DNA from: Limisphaerales bacterium
GTDB lineage: Bacteria; Verrucomicrobiota; Verrucomicrobiia; Limisphaerales; UBA11358
Assembly (NCBI GenBank): GCA_027451565.1
Contig: DAIDJC010000220.1
Coordinates: forward strand, 1 to 5,239
DNA length: 5,239 bases
Reading direction: 5' to 3'
Positions 1 through 5,239 of the stretch are shown piece by piece. A model generated the notes under the pieces. That model searched no databases, had not been told where the DNA came from, and saw only the letters and a list, made by a program, of their open reading frames with translations. The position numbers and the translations under genes were made by a program. Within the stretch, counting starts at the first letter, position 1. Each line of letters opens with the position of its first letter.

Positions 1-1270
1 CCTCCCAGATTTTTTCCACCTCCTGGCGTTTGCGCGCGGCATCGGCTTTTTTGCCATGCACCAGGACCTCTGCGGCGAGCGGCCTGGAATTGTAATTGGA
101 CGCCATGACAAACCCATAGGCCCCGGAACTTAAAAGCGCAAGGTAATCCCCTTCGCCAACCTTCGGCAAGGGGCGGTCCTTGCAAAAATAATCGCCTGAT
201 TCGCAAATCCCCCCCACCACGTCGGATGAAATCAACGCGCCGCCTTTTTTCCTCAGTGGGACGACCTCGTGGTAGGCATCATAAAAAGCCGGACGAATGA
301 GGTCGTTCATGGCTGCGTCCACGATCACAAAATTTTTGCGCCCGGTGCGTTTGACATATTCCACCCGGGTGACGAGGATGCCGGCATTGCCCACGATAAA
401 ACGGCCCGGTTCGATGAGGATTTTCAATCCTAACGGCTTGAGCAGGGGCGTGAGGCGCTGGGCATAACTGGCCGGGGTGAGGATTTTTTGGGCTGCCTTG
501 GATTTCCACCAGGCCGGCGAACCGCTGGCCAGCGCGGACTTGTAAATGATGCCCAAACCGCCGCCGATGCTGAAGAATTCCAAGCCATGCCGGGCCTTCA
601 GTTTCTGGACCAGGGGAATCACCTTTCGGATGGCGGCTTCAAAGGGATTAACCTCCGTGAGTTGCGAGCCGATGTGCATCTGTAATCCTTGCAGGCGGAT
701 GTGCTTGAGCCGGGCTGCGCGGGCATAAACGGCTTCGATGGCTTCAAAGGCGATGCCGAATTTGTTTTCGTAGGTGCCGGTGGTGATTTTGGCGTGGGTG
801 CCCGCGGCCACGTTGGGGTTCACGCGGACCGCCACAGGGGCGATTTTTTTCAGCCGGGCCGCGACTCGATTGATGCGGGCGAGTTCGGGCTCGCTCTCCA
901 CGTTGAAAGAATAAATGCCGCGCTGGAGGGCAAAGGCAATTTCCTCCTCGGTCTTGCCCACTCCGGCAAAAACGCAACGCCGCGCATCCCCGCCCGCCAC
1001 AATCACCCGTTGCAGCTCCCCGGCGCTGACCACGTCAAAGCCACTGCCCAGGTTGGCCAGCACCCGAATCACGGACAGGTTGGAATTGGCCTTCATGGCA
1101 AAACACACCATGTGGTCCAGCGGTGAAAGCGCCTCGTCCAGCTTGTTGTAATGATTCGTCAGGGTTTTCTGTGAATAAACGTACAACGGGGTGCCATGCT
1201 TTTGCACCAGGGACTTGATGAGAGCCTGTTCACAATATAAATCCTGGCCGGAATAATGAAATTCATGCAT
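1..1270 (-). CDS. lysA: Diaminopimelate decarboxylase (LysA), C-terminus cut by window edge
   Basis: Pyridoxal-phosphate enzyme that decarboxylates meso-diaminopimelate to L-lysine, the last step of the DAP lysine pathway, in the cytoplasm. The frame is open for 423 codons and leaves the window without a stop. The family is usually about 410-420 residues, so only a few residues should be missing. Seen in the translation: the PLP-lysine motif FAMKAN with Lys60; HIGSQ at 199-203; the Gly-rich phosphate-binding loop GGGLG at 236-240; EPGR at 287-290; the catalytic-Cys motif CESGD at 356-360; and GAYGFVMASNYN from 383 with the PLP-contacting Tyr385. An extra segment of roughly 25-30 residues after the Gly loop, including a WWKSK stretch, is absent from E. 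coli-type LysA and is familiar from Verrucomicrobia-like homologues (from memory). The ATG at 1270 is the first possible start, because an in-frame TAA lies four codons upstream (1280-1282). No good Shine-Dalgarno is visible. A TATAAA hexamer ends eight bases before the ATG, so a near-leaderless message is conceivable but unproven. Confidence 0.96.
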   Translation of the reverse strand, partial: MHEFHYSGQDLYCEQALIKSLVQKHGTPLYVYSQKTLTNHYNKLDEALSPLDHMVCFAMKANSNLSVIRVLANLGSGFDVVSAGELQRVIVAGGDARRCVFAGVGKTEEEIAFALQRGIYSFNVESEPELARINRVAARLKKIAPVAVRVNPNVAAGTHAKITTGTYENKFGIAFEAIEAVYARAARLKHIRLQGLQMHIGSQLTEVNPFEAAIRKVIPLVQKLKARHGLEFFSIGGGLGIIYKSALASGSPAWWKSKAAQKILTPASYAQRLTPLLKPLGLKILIEPGRFIVGNAGILVTRVEYVKRTGRKNFVIVDAAMNDLIRPAFYDAYHEVVPLRKKGGALISSDVVGGICESGDYFCKDRPLPKVGEGDYLALLSSGAYGFVMASNYNSRPLAAEVLVHGKKADAARKRQEVEKIWE

Positions 1271-1515
1271 CGCCCCAGTTTATATCGGCCCCTCCAAATT
1301 TCAAGGACCAGAAACAAGCAATTCTCGTTCTGGAACAAGAGGCTCGGGTAACAGTTACTTCTGGCAGAAGGCGAGAGGGCAGCCGTAACGGTGATGCGGC
1401 CATGCACCGGCCTGGGTGTTAAAACCGAAAAGCGAATTTGAAAGAGTCAGGATGGGGCAAGGAATTTTCGACCATGGTGCCTGCCCCGACTTTGGCCGGC
1501 TCCCTTGCCTTCAAG
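1271..1515. other. Intergenic region between the amylase-family gene and lysA
   Basis: This 245-base gap lies between two minus-strand genes and is long enough to hold a separate lysA promoter. I see no convincing -35/-10 pair: TTGAAA and TATAAA (minus strand, 1279-1304) are only 14 bases apart. I looked for a lysine riboswitch (L-box) because of lysA but could not recognise its conserved elements. A short minus-strand open frame across 1159-1407 overlaps the start of lysA in another frame and has no recognisable protein features. The main structure here is the imperfect hairpin at 1441-1493. Confidence 0.6.
1441..1493. repeat. Imperfect inverted repeat / hairpin upstream of lysA
   Basis: The core arms are GGGGCA (1454-1459) and TGCCCC (1482-1487). 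They extend inward by GG/CC past a bulged A, and outward by AGTC/GACT (1445-1448 and 1488-1491) past a five-base bulge, then by AA/TT. About 14 base pairs enclose a 17-base loop that contains the palindrome ACCATGGT. On the minus strand, the direction of the flanking genes, the 3' arm is followed by a mixed TCTTTC-type sequence rather than a clean T-run, so it is a poor intrinsic terminator. It could be a dispersed intergenic repeat unit, a processed 3' structure for the amylase-family transcript, or part of the lysA leader. Confidence 0.4.
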
Positions 1516-1529
1516 TCACTGTGAAGGCA
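1506..1529 (-). repeat. Short hairpin overlapping the stop codon of the amylase-family gene
   Basis: Perfect 8-bp inverted repeat TGCCTTCA (1506-1513) / TGAAGGCA (1522-1529) with an 8-base loop. The stop codon (1516-1518) falls in the loop. There is no T-tract after it on the minus strand, so it is not a standard intrinsic terminator for the gene it overlaps. It may stabilise the 3' end or be chance. Confidence 0.3.
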
Positions 1530-2904
1530 GTTTTCTGTGAAAAATAAACCAGCCGTGGCTGACCAATTGAAAATCCGGCAGGCTGGAGTCCAATGGCGGC
1601 GGACGGTTGGCGATGGAGACCGGCTCGAATCCAGATGGGTCCGTCAGGTCCAGGGTTCCTGTCACCGGTGTTCCAGACAGATTGATCAATACCAAAAACT
1701 GGTCGTGGTCGTCCTGCCTGAGGAAACTGAGCACGCTATTGGTCTGTGAATTGCCAATCCACTGGACAGAGCCTTCACACAATGCAGGGTTGGTGCGGCG
1801 CAATTGGATCAGGTCATGGTAAATGGCGCGCAGGGCTGGACGCCCGCCGGGATGCCAGAAAATCGGCAATTTCTCAAATAAAGCCGGATCGGCGGATTCG
1901 GTGGCATCGCCCGCTTCCATGCCATTGTAAAACATCGGGACACCATCCAGGGTCAACATCAGGACCTGGGCCGCGAGCGCCCCATCCATTCCATAGCGCG
2001 CGATTGCGCGGGGTTCCTCATGAATATCGGTAAACCGCAAGTGCAGGGCATGCGCTGGAAACTGTTCCTGGGTGTGCTTCCATGAATCCTGGATGTAACT
2101 GGCAGGTTGCGCGCCGGTCATGACCAGGTCCAATGCGTAATTCATGCTCCACGAGGAATCCACGTCAAAAGCATTGGTCAAAAGCTCCGGCCTGGCTCCT
2201 GCATCCGCCAAAATGACAACCTGTGGGTTGACCTGCTCCAGCTCCGACCTGGCCTGCTCCCAGAAATCCAGCGGAACATTCGGCGCCACGTCGCACCGAA
2301 AACCATCCACATGAAAATCCCCAAGCCAGTATTTCATCATGTTGATCATGTAATGACGCACCTCGGGGTTGTCATAATTCAAACCCGCCACATCTTTCCA
2401 AGCAGGATCCGGAGGGACAATGACGCCATTGGTGTCCTTCATGTAAAAATCCGGATGCTGCATCAGGACACTGTCCCAGGAGGTCTGCCCGGCCACCACG
2501 TCCATGACCACGCGCATGTGATGTCCATGCGCCGCGTCCACCAATTCCCTGAAATCATTGGTGGTTCCGTAATCCGGGTTGATGGCGTAAAAATCCCGCA
2601 CGGCAAATGGACTGCCCAAAGTCCCTTTTTTAAATTTTTCACCGGTGGGATGAACCGGCATGAGCCATAATATGTTCACGCCAAGGTCCTGAAGTTCATC
2701 AAGCCGCGCGGTGATGGATTTCAAATCGCCCGCCTGGGAAAAATCCCTGGGAAAAACCTCATAGACCACCGATTGCTTGAGCCATTCGGGGGAATTGCGC
2801 GTGGTGAGGGCTGCGGTCCCGTCCGCGATGGACCGCAAGCTGGAACCCATCCACAAGCCAAGGCAAAGGGCCAAGATGATGACATTCATGGAATTTTTTT
2901 TCAT
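1516..2904 (-). CDS. Secreted GH13 alpha-amylase-family protein with altered catalytic residues
   Basis: 462 residues. An N-terminal Sec signal peptide is visible: KK n-region, hydrophobic stretch about 8-20, probable cleavage after SIA at 27, so the product is exported. The rest is a GH13 TIM barrel: WLKQSVVYEVFPRDF at 41-55, ILWLMPVHPTG at 78-88, NPDYGT at 109-114, region II GFRCDVA at 201-207 with nucleophile Asp205, and GVPMFYNGMEAGD at 321-333. A short beta domain follows from about 385. Several expected residues are replaced. Region I reads DVVAGQTS (135-142) where DVVxNHTS is usual. The general acid/base Glu is Asp234 (LADA instead of LAEW). Region IV reads FTDIHEE (291-297) where FxDNHDE is usual, so the stabilising Asp is Glu296. 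The frame is intact, so this is not a decayed gene, but alpha-glucan hydrolysis cannot be assumed. The ATG at 2904 is preferred because it supplies the basic n-region; Met6 is an alternative. No Shine-Dalgarno is evident. The gene is divergent from the flavin-reductase-like gene and 245 bases upstream of lysA. Confidence 0.9.
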   Translation of the reverse strand: MKKNSMNVIILALCLGLWMGSSLRSIADGTAALTTRNSPEWLKQSVVYEVFPRDFSQAGDLKSITARLDELQDLGVNILWLMPVHPTGEKFKKGTLGSPFAVRDFYAINPDYGTTNDFRELVDAAHGHHMRVVMDVVAGQTSWDSVLMQHPDFYMKDTNGVIVPPDPAWKDVAGLNYDNPEVRHYMINMMKYWLGDFHVDGFRCDVAPNVPLDFWEQARSELEQVNPQVVILADAGARPELLTNAFDVDSSWSMNYALDLVMTGAQPASYIQDSWKHTQEQFPAHALHLRFTDIHEEPRAIARYGMDGALAAQVLMLTLDGVPMFYNGMEAGDATESADPALFEKLPIFWHPGGRPALRAIYHDLIQLRRTNPALCEGSVQWIGNSQTNSVLSFLRQDDHDQFLVLINLSGTPVTGTLDLTDPSGFEPVSIANRPPPLDSSLPDFQLVSHGWFIFHRKLPSQ

Positions 2905-3024
2905 GTGGAAAGGATGTTCATGTTTGGACCGGTTTGTGGCGCGAGGGCCTAACGAGCATCCTTACGCAGATGAACCCGGGGCAAGCCTGATGCCATCGCA
3001 CGCCATTTCAATTGTGATGTATCA

Positions 3025-3053
3025 ATCATTTGCGCACCGCCGGTTTTCGTCAA
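3025..3053 (-). promoter_or_regulatory. Weak sigma-70-like promoter candidate for the amylase-family gene
   Basis: On the minus strand TTGACG (3053-3048; five of six matches to TTGACA) is followed after 17 bases by AATGAT (3030-3025; four of six matches to TATAAT). This would start a message with a leader of roughly 115 bases ahead of the ATG at 2904. Such matches are common by chance and the host's promoter consensus is unknown, so this is only a candidate. Confidence 0.2.
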
Positions 3054-3108
3054 GCCAAATGAATAAACCCGATTCGGCGATTCGGCGTCTTGAAAAGCAG
3101 GCGCAGGC

Positions 3109-3132
3109 AAAGCCTTCGGCAAAGGTTTTTTT
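3109..3132 (+). terminator. Terminator-like hairpin with T7 tail in the leader of the flavin-reductase-like gene
   Basis: On the plus strand AAAGCCTT (3109-3116), a five-base loop, and AAGG followed by seven T (3122-3132) can fold into an 8-bp stem with one G-T wobble. Only the CC/GG pairs are strong, so the stem is weak, but the U-rich tail is typical of intrinsic termination. No gene on the plus strand precedes it, so it would act either on a leader transcript (attenuation about 150 bases before the ATG at 3284) or on an unrecognised short RNA. It may also be chance. Confidence 0.25.
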
Positions 3133-3283
3133 ACCGTGCATGAGGCTGATAAGGAAGACAGCCGATCCGTGTAAACCTTGTAATCCGCAGTCCATTGCCA
3201 GGGTTAACGAAGAAATCAGGAAGGCGGTTATCATCGCGGGGATTCCAATTGTCAGAATGGATGCGAGGTTTTACCCTGCGGCC

Positions 3284-3886
3284 ATGGAAATCAATTTGGA
3301 CACCCTGGCCACCAACCGAGCCTATGGGTTGCTCGCCAGTCTGGTGACACCACGCCCAATTGCCCTGGTCACCACCATCGGTGCTGATGGACGTGTGAAC
3401 GCCGCGCCATTCAGTTTTTTCAACCTGATGGGAGCCAGGCCGCCCATCTGCGCCTTTGCGCCGGGCGACCGGGACTCAGGCATTCCCAAGGACACCGCCC
3501 TGAACATTCGCGCCACGCATGAATTTGTGGTCAACCTGGTGGATGAGGCATTGGCCGGGGCCATGAACCGCTGTGCGGCCTCACTACCACACGGGGAGAA
3601 TGAGTTGACCCATGCAGGACTGCAATCCGCCCCGTCCAAAATGGTCAAACCTCCCCGCATCCTTGAGGCTCCCGCGAGCCTGGAATGCGTGGAATGGGGC
3701 ACTTTGCAAATAGGGGAGAACCGCATGGTGATAGGCTTGATCAAGCATGTTCACGTGCAGGACCGCTTTTACGACCCTGTAAAACAGCGGATACTGCCGC
3801 AGGGTCTCATGACCGTGGGGCGCATGGCTTCGCCGGATTGGTATTGTAAAACCGGGGACCGGTTTGAAATGAAGCGCCCGGACTGA
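3284..3886 (+). CDS. Flavin reductase-like (FMN-binding split-barrel) protein
   Basis: 200 residues, a normal size for the DIM6/NTAB-type flavin-reductase-like family, whose members bind FMN and often reduce it with NAD(P)H or act as small flavoproteins; expected to be cytosolic. Seen in the translation: PRPIALVTTIGADGRVNAAP (23-42) and then FSFFN, the family's flavin-binding beta-strand/loop region; KDTALNIR (69-76); FVVNLV (81-86); and MVKPPRI (120-126). There is no signal peptide. The specific substrate or redox partner cannot be told from sequence. Start choice: the frame is open far upstream, but family similarity begins at MEINLDTLATNRAYGLL, so the ATG at 3284 fits. A GAGG at 3265-3268 is a rather distant ribosome site. 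An in-frame ATG at 3257 would add nine residues. Much longer versions would overlap the amylase-family gene antisense and are unlikely. It converges with fabI, 99 bases apart. Confidence 0.88.
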   Translation: MEINLDTLATNRAYGLLASLVTPRPIALVTTIGADGRVNAAPFSFFNLMGARPPICAFAPGDRDSGIPKDTALNIRATHEFVVNLVDEALAGAMNRCAASLPHGENELTHAGLQSAPSKMVKPPRILEAPASLECVEWGTLQIGENRMVIGLIKHVHVQDRFYDPVKQRILPQGLMTVGRMASPDWYCKTGDRFEMKRPD

Positions 3887-3985
3887 TTCTTGATCCAGTG
3901 TCCGGTCAGTCCATGCTTGCGAAACCAGGTCTGCCAAGGGGCTGATGGCAGCGCCTGATGGGAGATGACTTGGGGCTGCGGGGAA
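3887..3985. other. Convergent intergenic gap with a small inverted repeat
   Basis: The gap between the flavin-reductase-like gene and fabI, which end towards each other, should hold transcription stops for both. The only structure I find is CTGCCA (3931-3936) / TGGCAG (3946-3951), a 6-bp stem with a 9-base loop and no T-tract on either strand. It is at best a weak bidirectional stop. Confidence 0.3.
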
Positions 3986-4756
3986 TTACATGCCCATGAT
4001 TTGGTAACCGGCATCCACGTACAGGACCTGGCCGGTAATGGCTGCGGCGCCATCGCTGGCCAAAAAAGTGCCGGTGGCTCCCAACTCATCCGCCGTCACA
4101 TTACGCTTAAGCGGGGCGTGCGCCTCGTAATGCTTCATCATGTCCGTGAACCCAGCGATGCCACGGGCAGCCAGGGTGTTGACCGGACCGGCGCTGATGC
4201 AATTGACGCGGATTTTTTTGGGGCCAAGGTCGTAGGCCAGGTAACGCGTGCTGGCTTCAAGGGCGGCTTTTGCCACGCCCATGACATTGTAATGGGGAAC
4301 GACTTTCTCGGCTCCATAATAACTCATGGCCAGCACGCTGCCGCCCTCGGTCATGAGCGGGGCGGCCGCCCGGGCCAGGGCGACCAAGGAATAGGCGCTG
4401 ATATCGTGGGCCACTCTGAAGGCCTCGCGGCTGGTGTTGACAAACTGGCCCTCCAGAGCGTCCTTGGGGGCATAAGCCACCGAATGCAATAACAAGTCCA
4501 GGCGGCTGTGTTTGGCCGCCACGGCGGAAAACACGGCGGCAATATCCTCGTCCCGGGTGACATCGCATGGCAAGAGGAGTGTGTCCGGGCCAAAGGTGGC
4601 GGCCAGTTCGGAGACATTGTCTTTGAGGCGTTCGCCCTGGTAAGTAAAGGCCAGGGTGGCGCCCGCCTTGTGCCATGCCTGCGCAATGGCCCAGGCAATG
4701 GAGCGTTTATTGGCCACACCAAACACGATACCGGTTTTTCCAGCGAGCATTGACAT
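3986..4756 (-). CDS. fabI: Enoyl-[acyl-carrier-protein] reductase, NADH type (FabI)
   Basis: Short-chain dehydrogenase/reductase-fold enzyme that reduces trans-2-enoyl-ACP to acyl-ACP, the last step of each fatty-acid elongation cycle; cytoplasmic. With the ATG at 4756 the protein is 256 residues, against 262 for E. coli FabI. The diagnostic FabI signatures are present: the dinucleotide motif FGVANKRSIAWAIA from residue 12, CDV at 64-66, HSVAYAP at 91-97, and the catalytic set Tyr146, Tyr156 and Lys163 in SYYGAEKVVPHYNVMGVAK, which falls on the same numbers as in E. coli. SAGPVNTLAA follows, and DAGYQIMGM closes the chain. An Ala replaces the Gly found at E. coli position 93; Ala here is common in other FabIs. 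Start choice: an in-frame TTG at 4765 would add three residues and an ATG at 4750 would remove two, but MSMLAGK aligns best with the E. coli N-terminus. No clear Shine-Dalgarno is present; instead one arm of a 9-bp inverted repeat abuts the ATG. Confidence 0.97.
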   Translation of the reverse strand: MSMLAGKTGIVFGVANKRSIAWAIAQAWHKAGATLAFTYQGERLKDNVSELAATFGPDTLLLPCDVTRDEDIAAVFSAVAAKHSRLDLLLHSVAYAPKDALEGQFVNTSREAFRVAHDISAYSLVALARAAAPLMTEGGSVLAMSYYGAEKVVPHYNVMGVAKAALEASTRYLAYDLGPKKIRVNCISAGPVNTLAARGIAGFTDMMKHYEAHAPLKRNVTADELGATGTFLASDGAAAITGQVLYVDAGYQIMGM

Positions 4757-4835
4757 AGTTTGCAATTTTTGAAAAGGATGGCCGGAATTCCCCCTTCAGC
4801 CAAGGCAAATTCACGAACTCCCCATCTTGCAAACT
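4757..4835. promoter_or_regulatory. 9-bp inverted repeat bracketing the fabI leader
   Basis: AGTTTGCAA (4757-4765) and TTGCAAACT (4827-4835) are perfect reverse complements, 61 bases apart, in the gap between divergent fabI and the M50 peptidase gene. Each arm contains the palindromic hexamer TTGCAA. One arm touches the fabI ATG. The pair could be two operator half-sites or, in the fabI transcript, a long-range stem that hides the start region. Both readings are inference and a chance match is possible. Confidence 0.35.
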
Positions 4836-4872
4836 CGACTTGGGGACCCATTTGCTGCTACGCTGGACCGCC

Positions 4873-5239
4873 ATGAACATAGCTGATGGCCTGATTCAAT
4901 ATCTCATGCTGGTAAGCCTGCTCACCTTTCACGAGTTTGGCCATGCTTGGATGGCCTGGAGATGCGGGGATGACACGGCCCGCCTGCAAGGGCGCCTGAC
5001 GCTAAACCCGCTGGCGCATATTGACCCCATCGGCACTGTTCTGCTGCCCCTGGCGATGATTTTTTTGCCTGCTGGCATGGGCCGGTTTTTGGTGGGCTGG
5101 GCCAGACCGGTCCCGGTGAATCCCACCCAATTCAACCACCCCGAGCGCGATGAGGCATTCGTAACCCTGGCAGGTCCTGGAATGAACCTCATTTTGGCAA
5201 TCCTCCTGGTTGCCGTGGCCAAGGCGGCGGCTATCTTCC
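4873..5239 (+). CDS. Site-2 protease family (peptidase M50) membrane protein, N-terminal part
   Basis: Membrane-embedded zinc metalloprotease of the site-2 protease superfamily, which cleaves substrates within or near the membrane. 122 codons are visible and the frame leaves the window open; the family is usually about 200-230 residues in this compact form. The zinc motif HEFGH lies at 20-24, inside the first hydrophobic segment (about 7-25), as expected. It is followed by the subgroup signatures GRLTLNPLAHIDPIG (40-54), VGWARPVPVNP (74-84) and LAGPGMNL (99-106). Further membrane segments are at about 54-70 and 104-121. The third zinc ligand, an Asp in an NxLPxxPLDG-like motif, should lie beyond the window. 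The ATG at 4873 is placed just before the first hydrophobic segment; GGA at 4865-4867 is a minimal ribosome site. The gene is divergent from fabI. The substrate is unknown, and nothing nearby (no sigma or anti-sigma gene) suggests one. Confidence 0.93.
   Translation, partial: MNIADGLIQYLMLVSLLTFHEFGHAWMAWRCGDDTARLQGRLTLNPLAHIDPIGTVLLPLAMIFLPAGMGRFLVGWARPVPVNPTQFNHPERDEAFVTLAGPGMNLILAILLVAVAKAAAIF

Larger units (their letters stand above)
2905..3283. other. Divergent intergenic region without a recognisable gene
   Basis: This 379-base spacer lies between the minus-strand amylase-family gene and the plus-strand flavin-reductase-like gene and should contain promoters for both. One plus frame stays open through it, from inside the amylase gene into the flavin-reductase-like gene. 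Its translation there is low in recognisable structure and overlaps the amylase gene antisense, so I do not read it as coding. A 70-codon minus frame (3022-3234) likewise shows no family features. Visible structures are a tandem GATTCGGC pair (3071-3086), a terminator-like hairpin (3109-3132) and a weak minus-strand promoter candidate (3025-3053). Confidence 0.6.

Noticed and set aside
1271..1515. Lysine riboswitch (L-box) upstream of lysA
   Set aside because: The gap is long enough, but I could not find the conserved L-box core elements by eye. A covariance-model scan would settle it.
2107..2670. 187-codon plus-strand open frame antisense to the amylase-family gene
   Set aside because: His- and Arg-rich translation without any recognisable domain. 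It mirrors the codon pattern of the real gene on the minus strand.
3071..3086. Tandem GATTCGGC pair as a repeat array or iteron
   Set aside because: There are only two adjacent 8-bp copies, with no further units and no replication gene nearby. Most likely chance.
2777..3283. Upstream extension of the flavin-reductase-like frame, which would give a 369-residue protein starting inside the amylase gene on the opposite strand
   Set aside because: The extra N-terminal 169 residues show no fold signature, overlap a clearly coding gene antisense and exceed the family's normal length. The family similarity starts at the ATG at 3284.
3322..3744. 140-codon minus-strand open frame antisense to the flavin-reductase-like gene
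   Set aside because: It is a shadow of a gene with clear family motifs on the plus strand.
3965..4492. 175-codon plus-strand open frame antisense to fabI
   Set aside because: It overlaps a certain fabI over its catalytic region, and the translation has no family features.
4757..4765. TTG start for fabI at 4765
   Set aside because: It would add only three residues and lies inside the inverted-repeat arm. The ATG at 4756 gives an N-terminus and catalytic numbering matching E. coli FabI.
4929..5222. 97-codon minus-strand open frame opposite the M50 peptidase
   Set aside because: The plus strand encodes HEFGH and the other site-2 protease signatures in an unbroken frame, so the antisense frame is incidental.

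Overview
The window reads as ordinary chromosomal bacterial DNA, moderately GC-rich. It carries five protein genes, two of them cut by the window edges. The LysA sequence has an extra segment after the Gly-rich loop (about residues 241-270), and the wording of this segment and of the stretch around residues 311-335 resembles LysA proteins I associate with Verrucomicrobiota (Pedosphaera/Limisphaerales-like). This assignment is an impression from memory, not a search. The weak Shine-Dalgarno sequences in front of most genes are compatible with it.

Layout, left to right. A minus-strand lysA (diaminopimelate decarboxylase) starts at 1270 and runs off the left edge. A 245-base gap with an imperfect hairpin separates it from a minus-strand gene (1516-2904) for a secreted GH13 alpha-amylase-family protein. 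A 379-base divergent gap follows, holding a weak promoter candidate and a terminator-like hairpin. Next is a plus-strand flavin-reductase-like FMN-binding protein (3284-3886). It converges on minus-strand fabI (3986-4756), the NADH-dependent enoyl-ACP reductase. After a 116-base divergent gap with a 9-bp inverted repeat, a plus-strand site-2-protease-family M50 membrane metallopeptidase starts at 4873 and leaves the right edge.

The genes do not form an evident pathway: lysine/peptidoglycan precursor synthesis, glucan metabolism, a flavoprotein, fatty-acid elongation and intramembrane proteolysis sit side by side in alternating orientations. I see no mobile element, CRISPR array, RNA gene, phage gene or defence cassette.

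The one striking observation is in the GH13 protein. Its fold motifs and nucleophile Asp are kept, but the general acid/base Glu is Asp, the transition-state-stabilising Asp is Glu, and the region I Asn-His pair is Gly-Gln. This suggests a catalytically impaired or re-purposed secreted amylase homologue. No other previously undescribed system is apparent.
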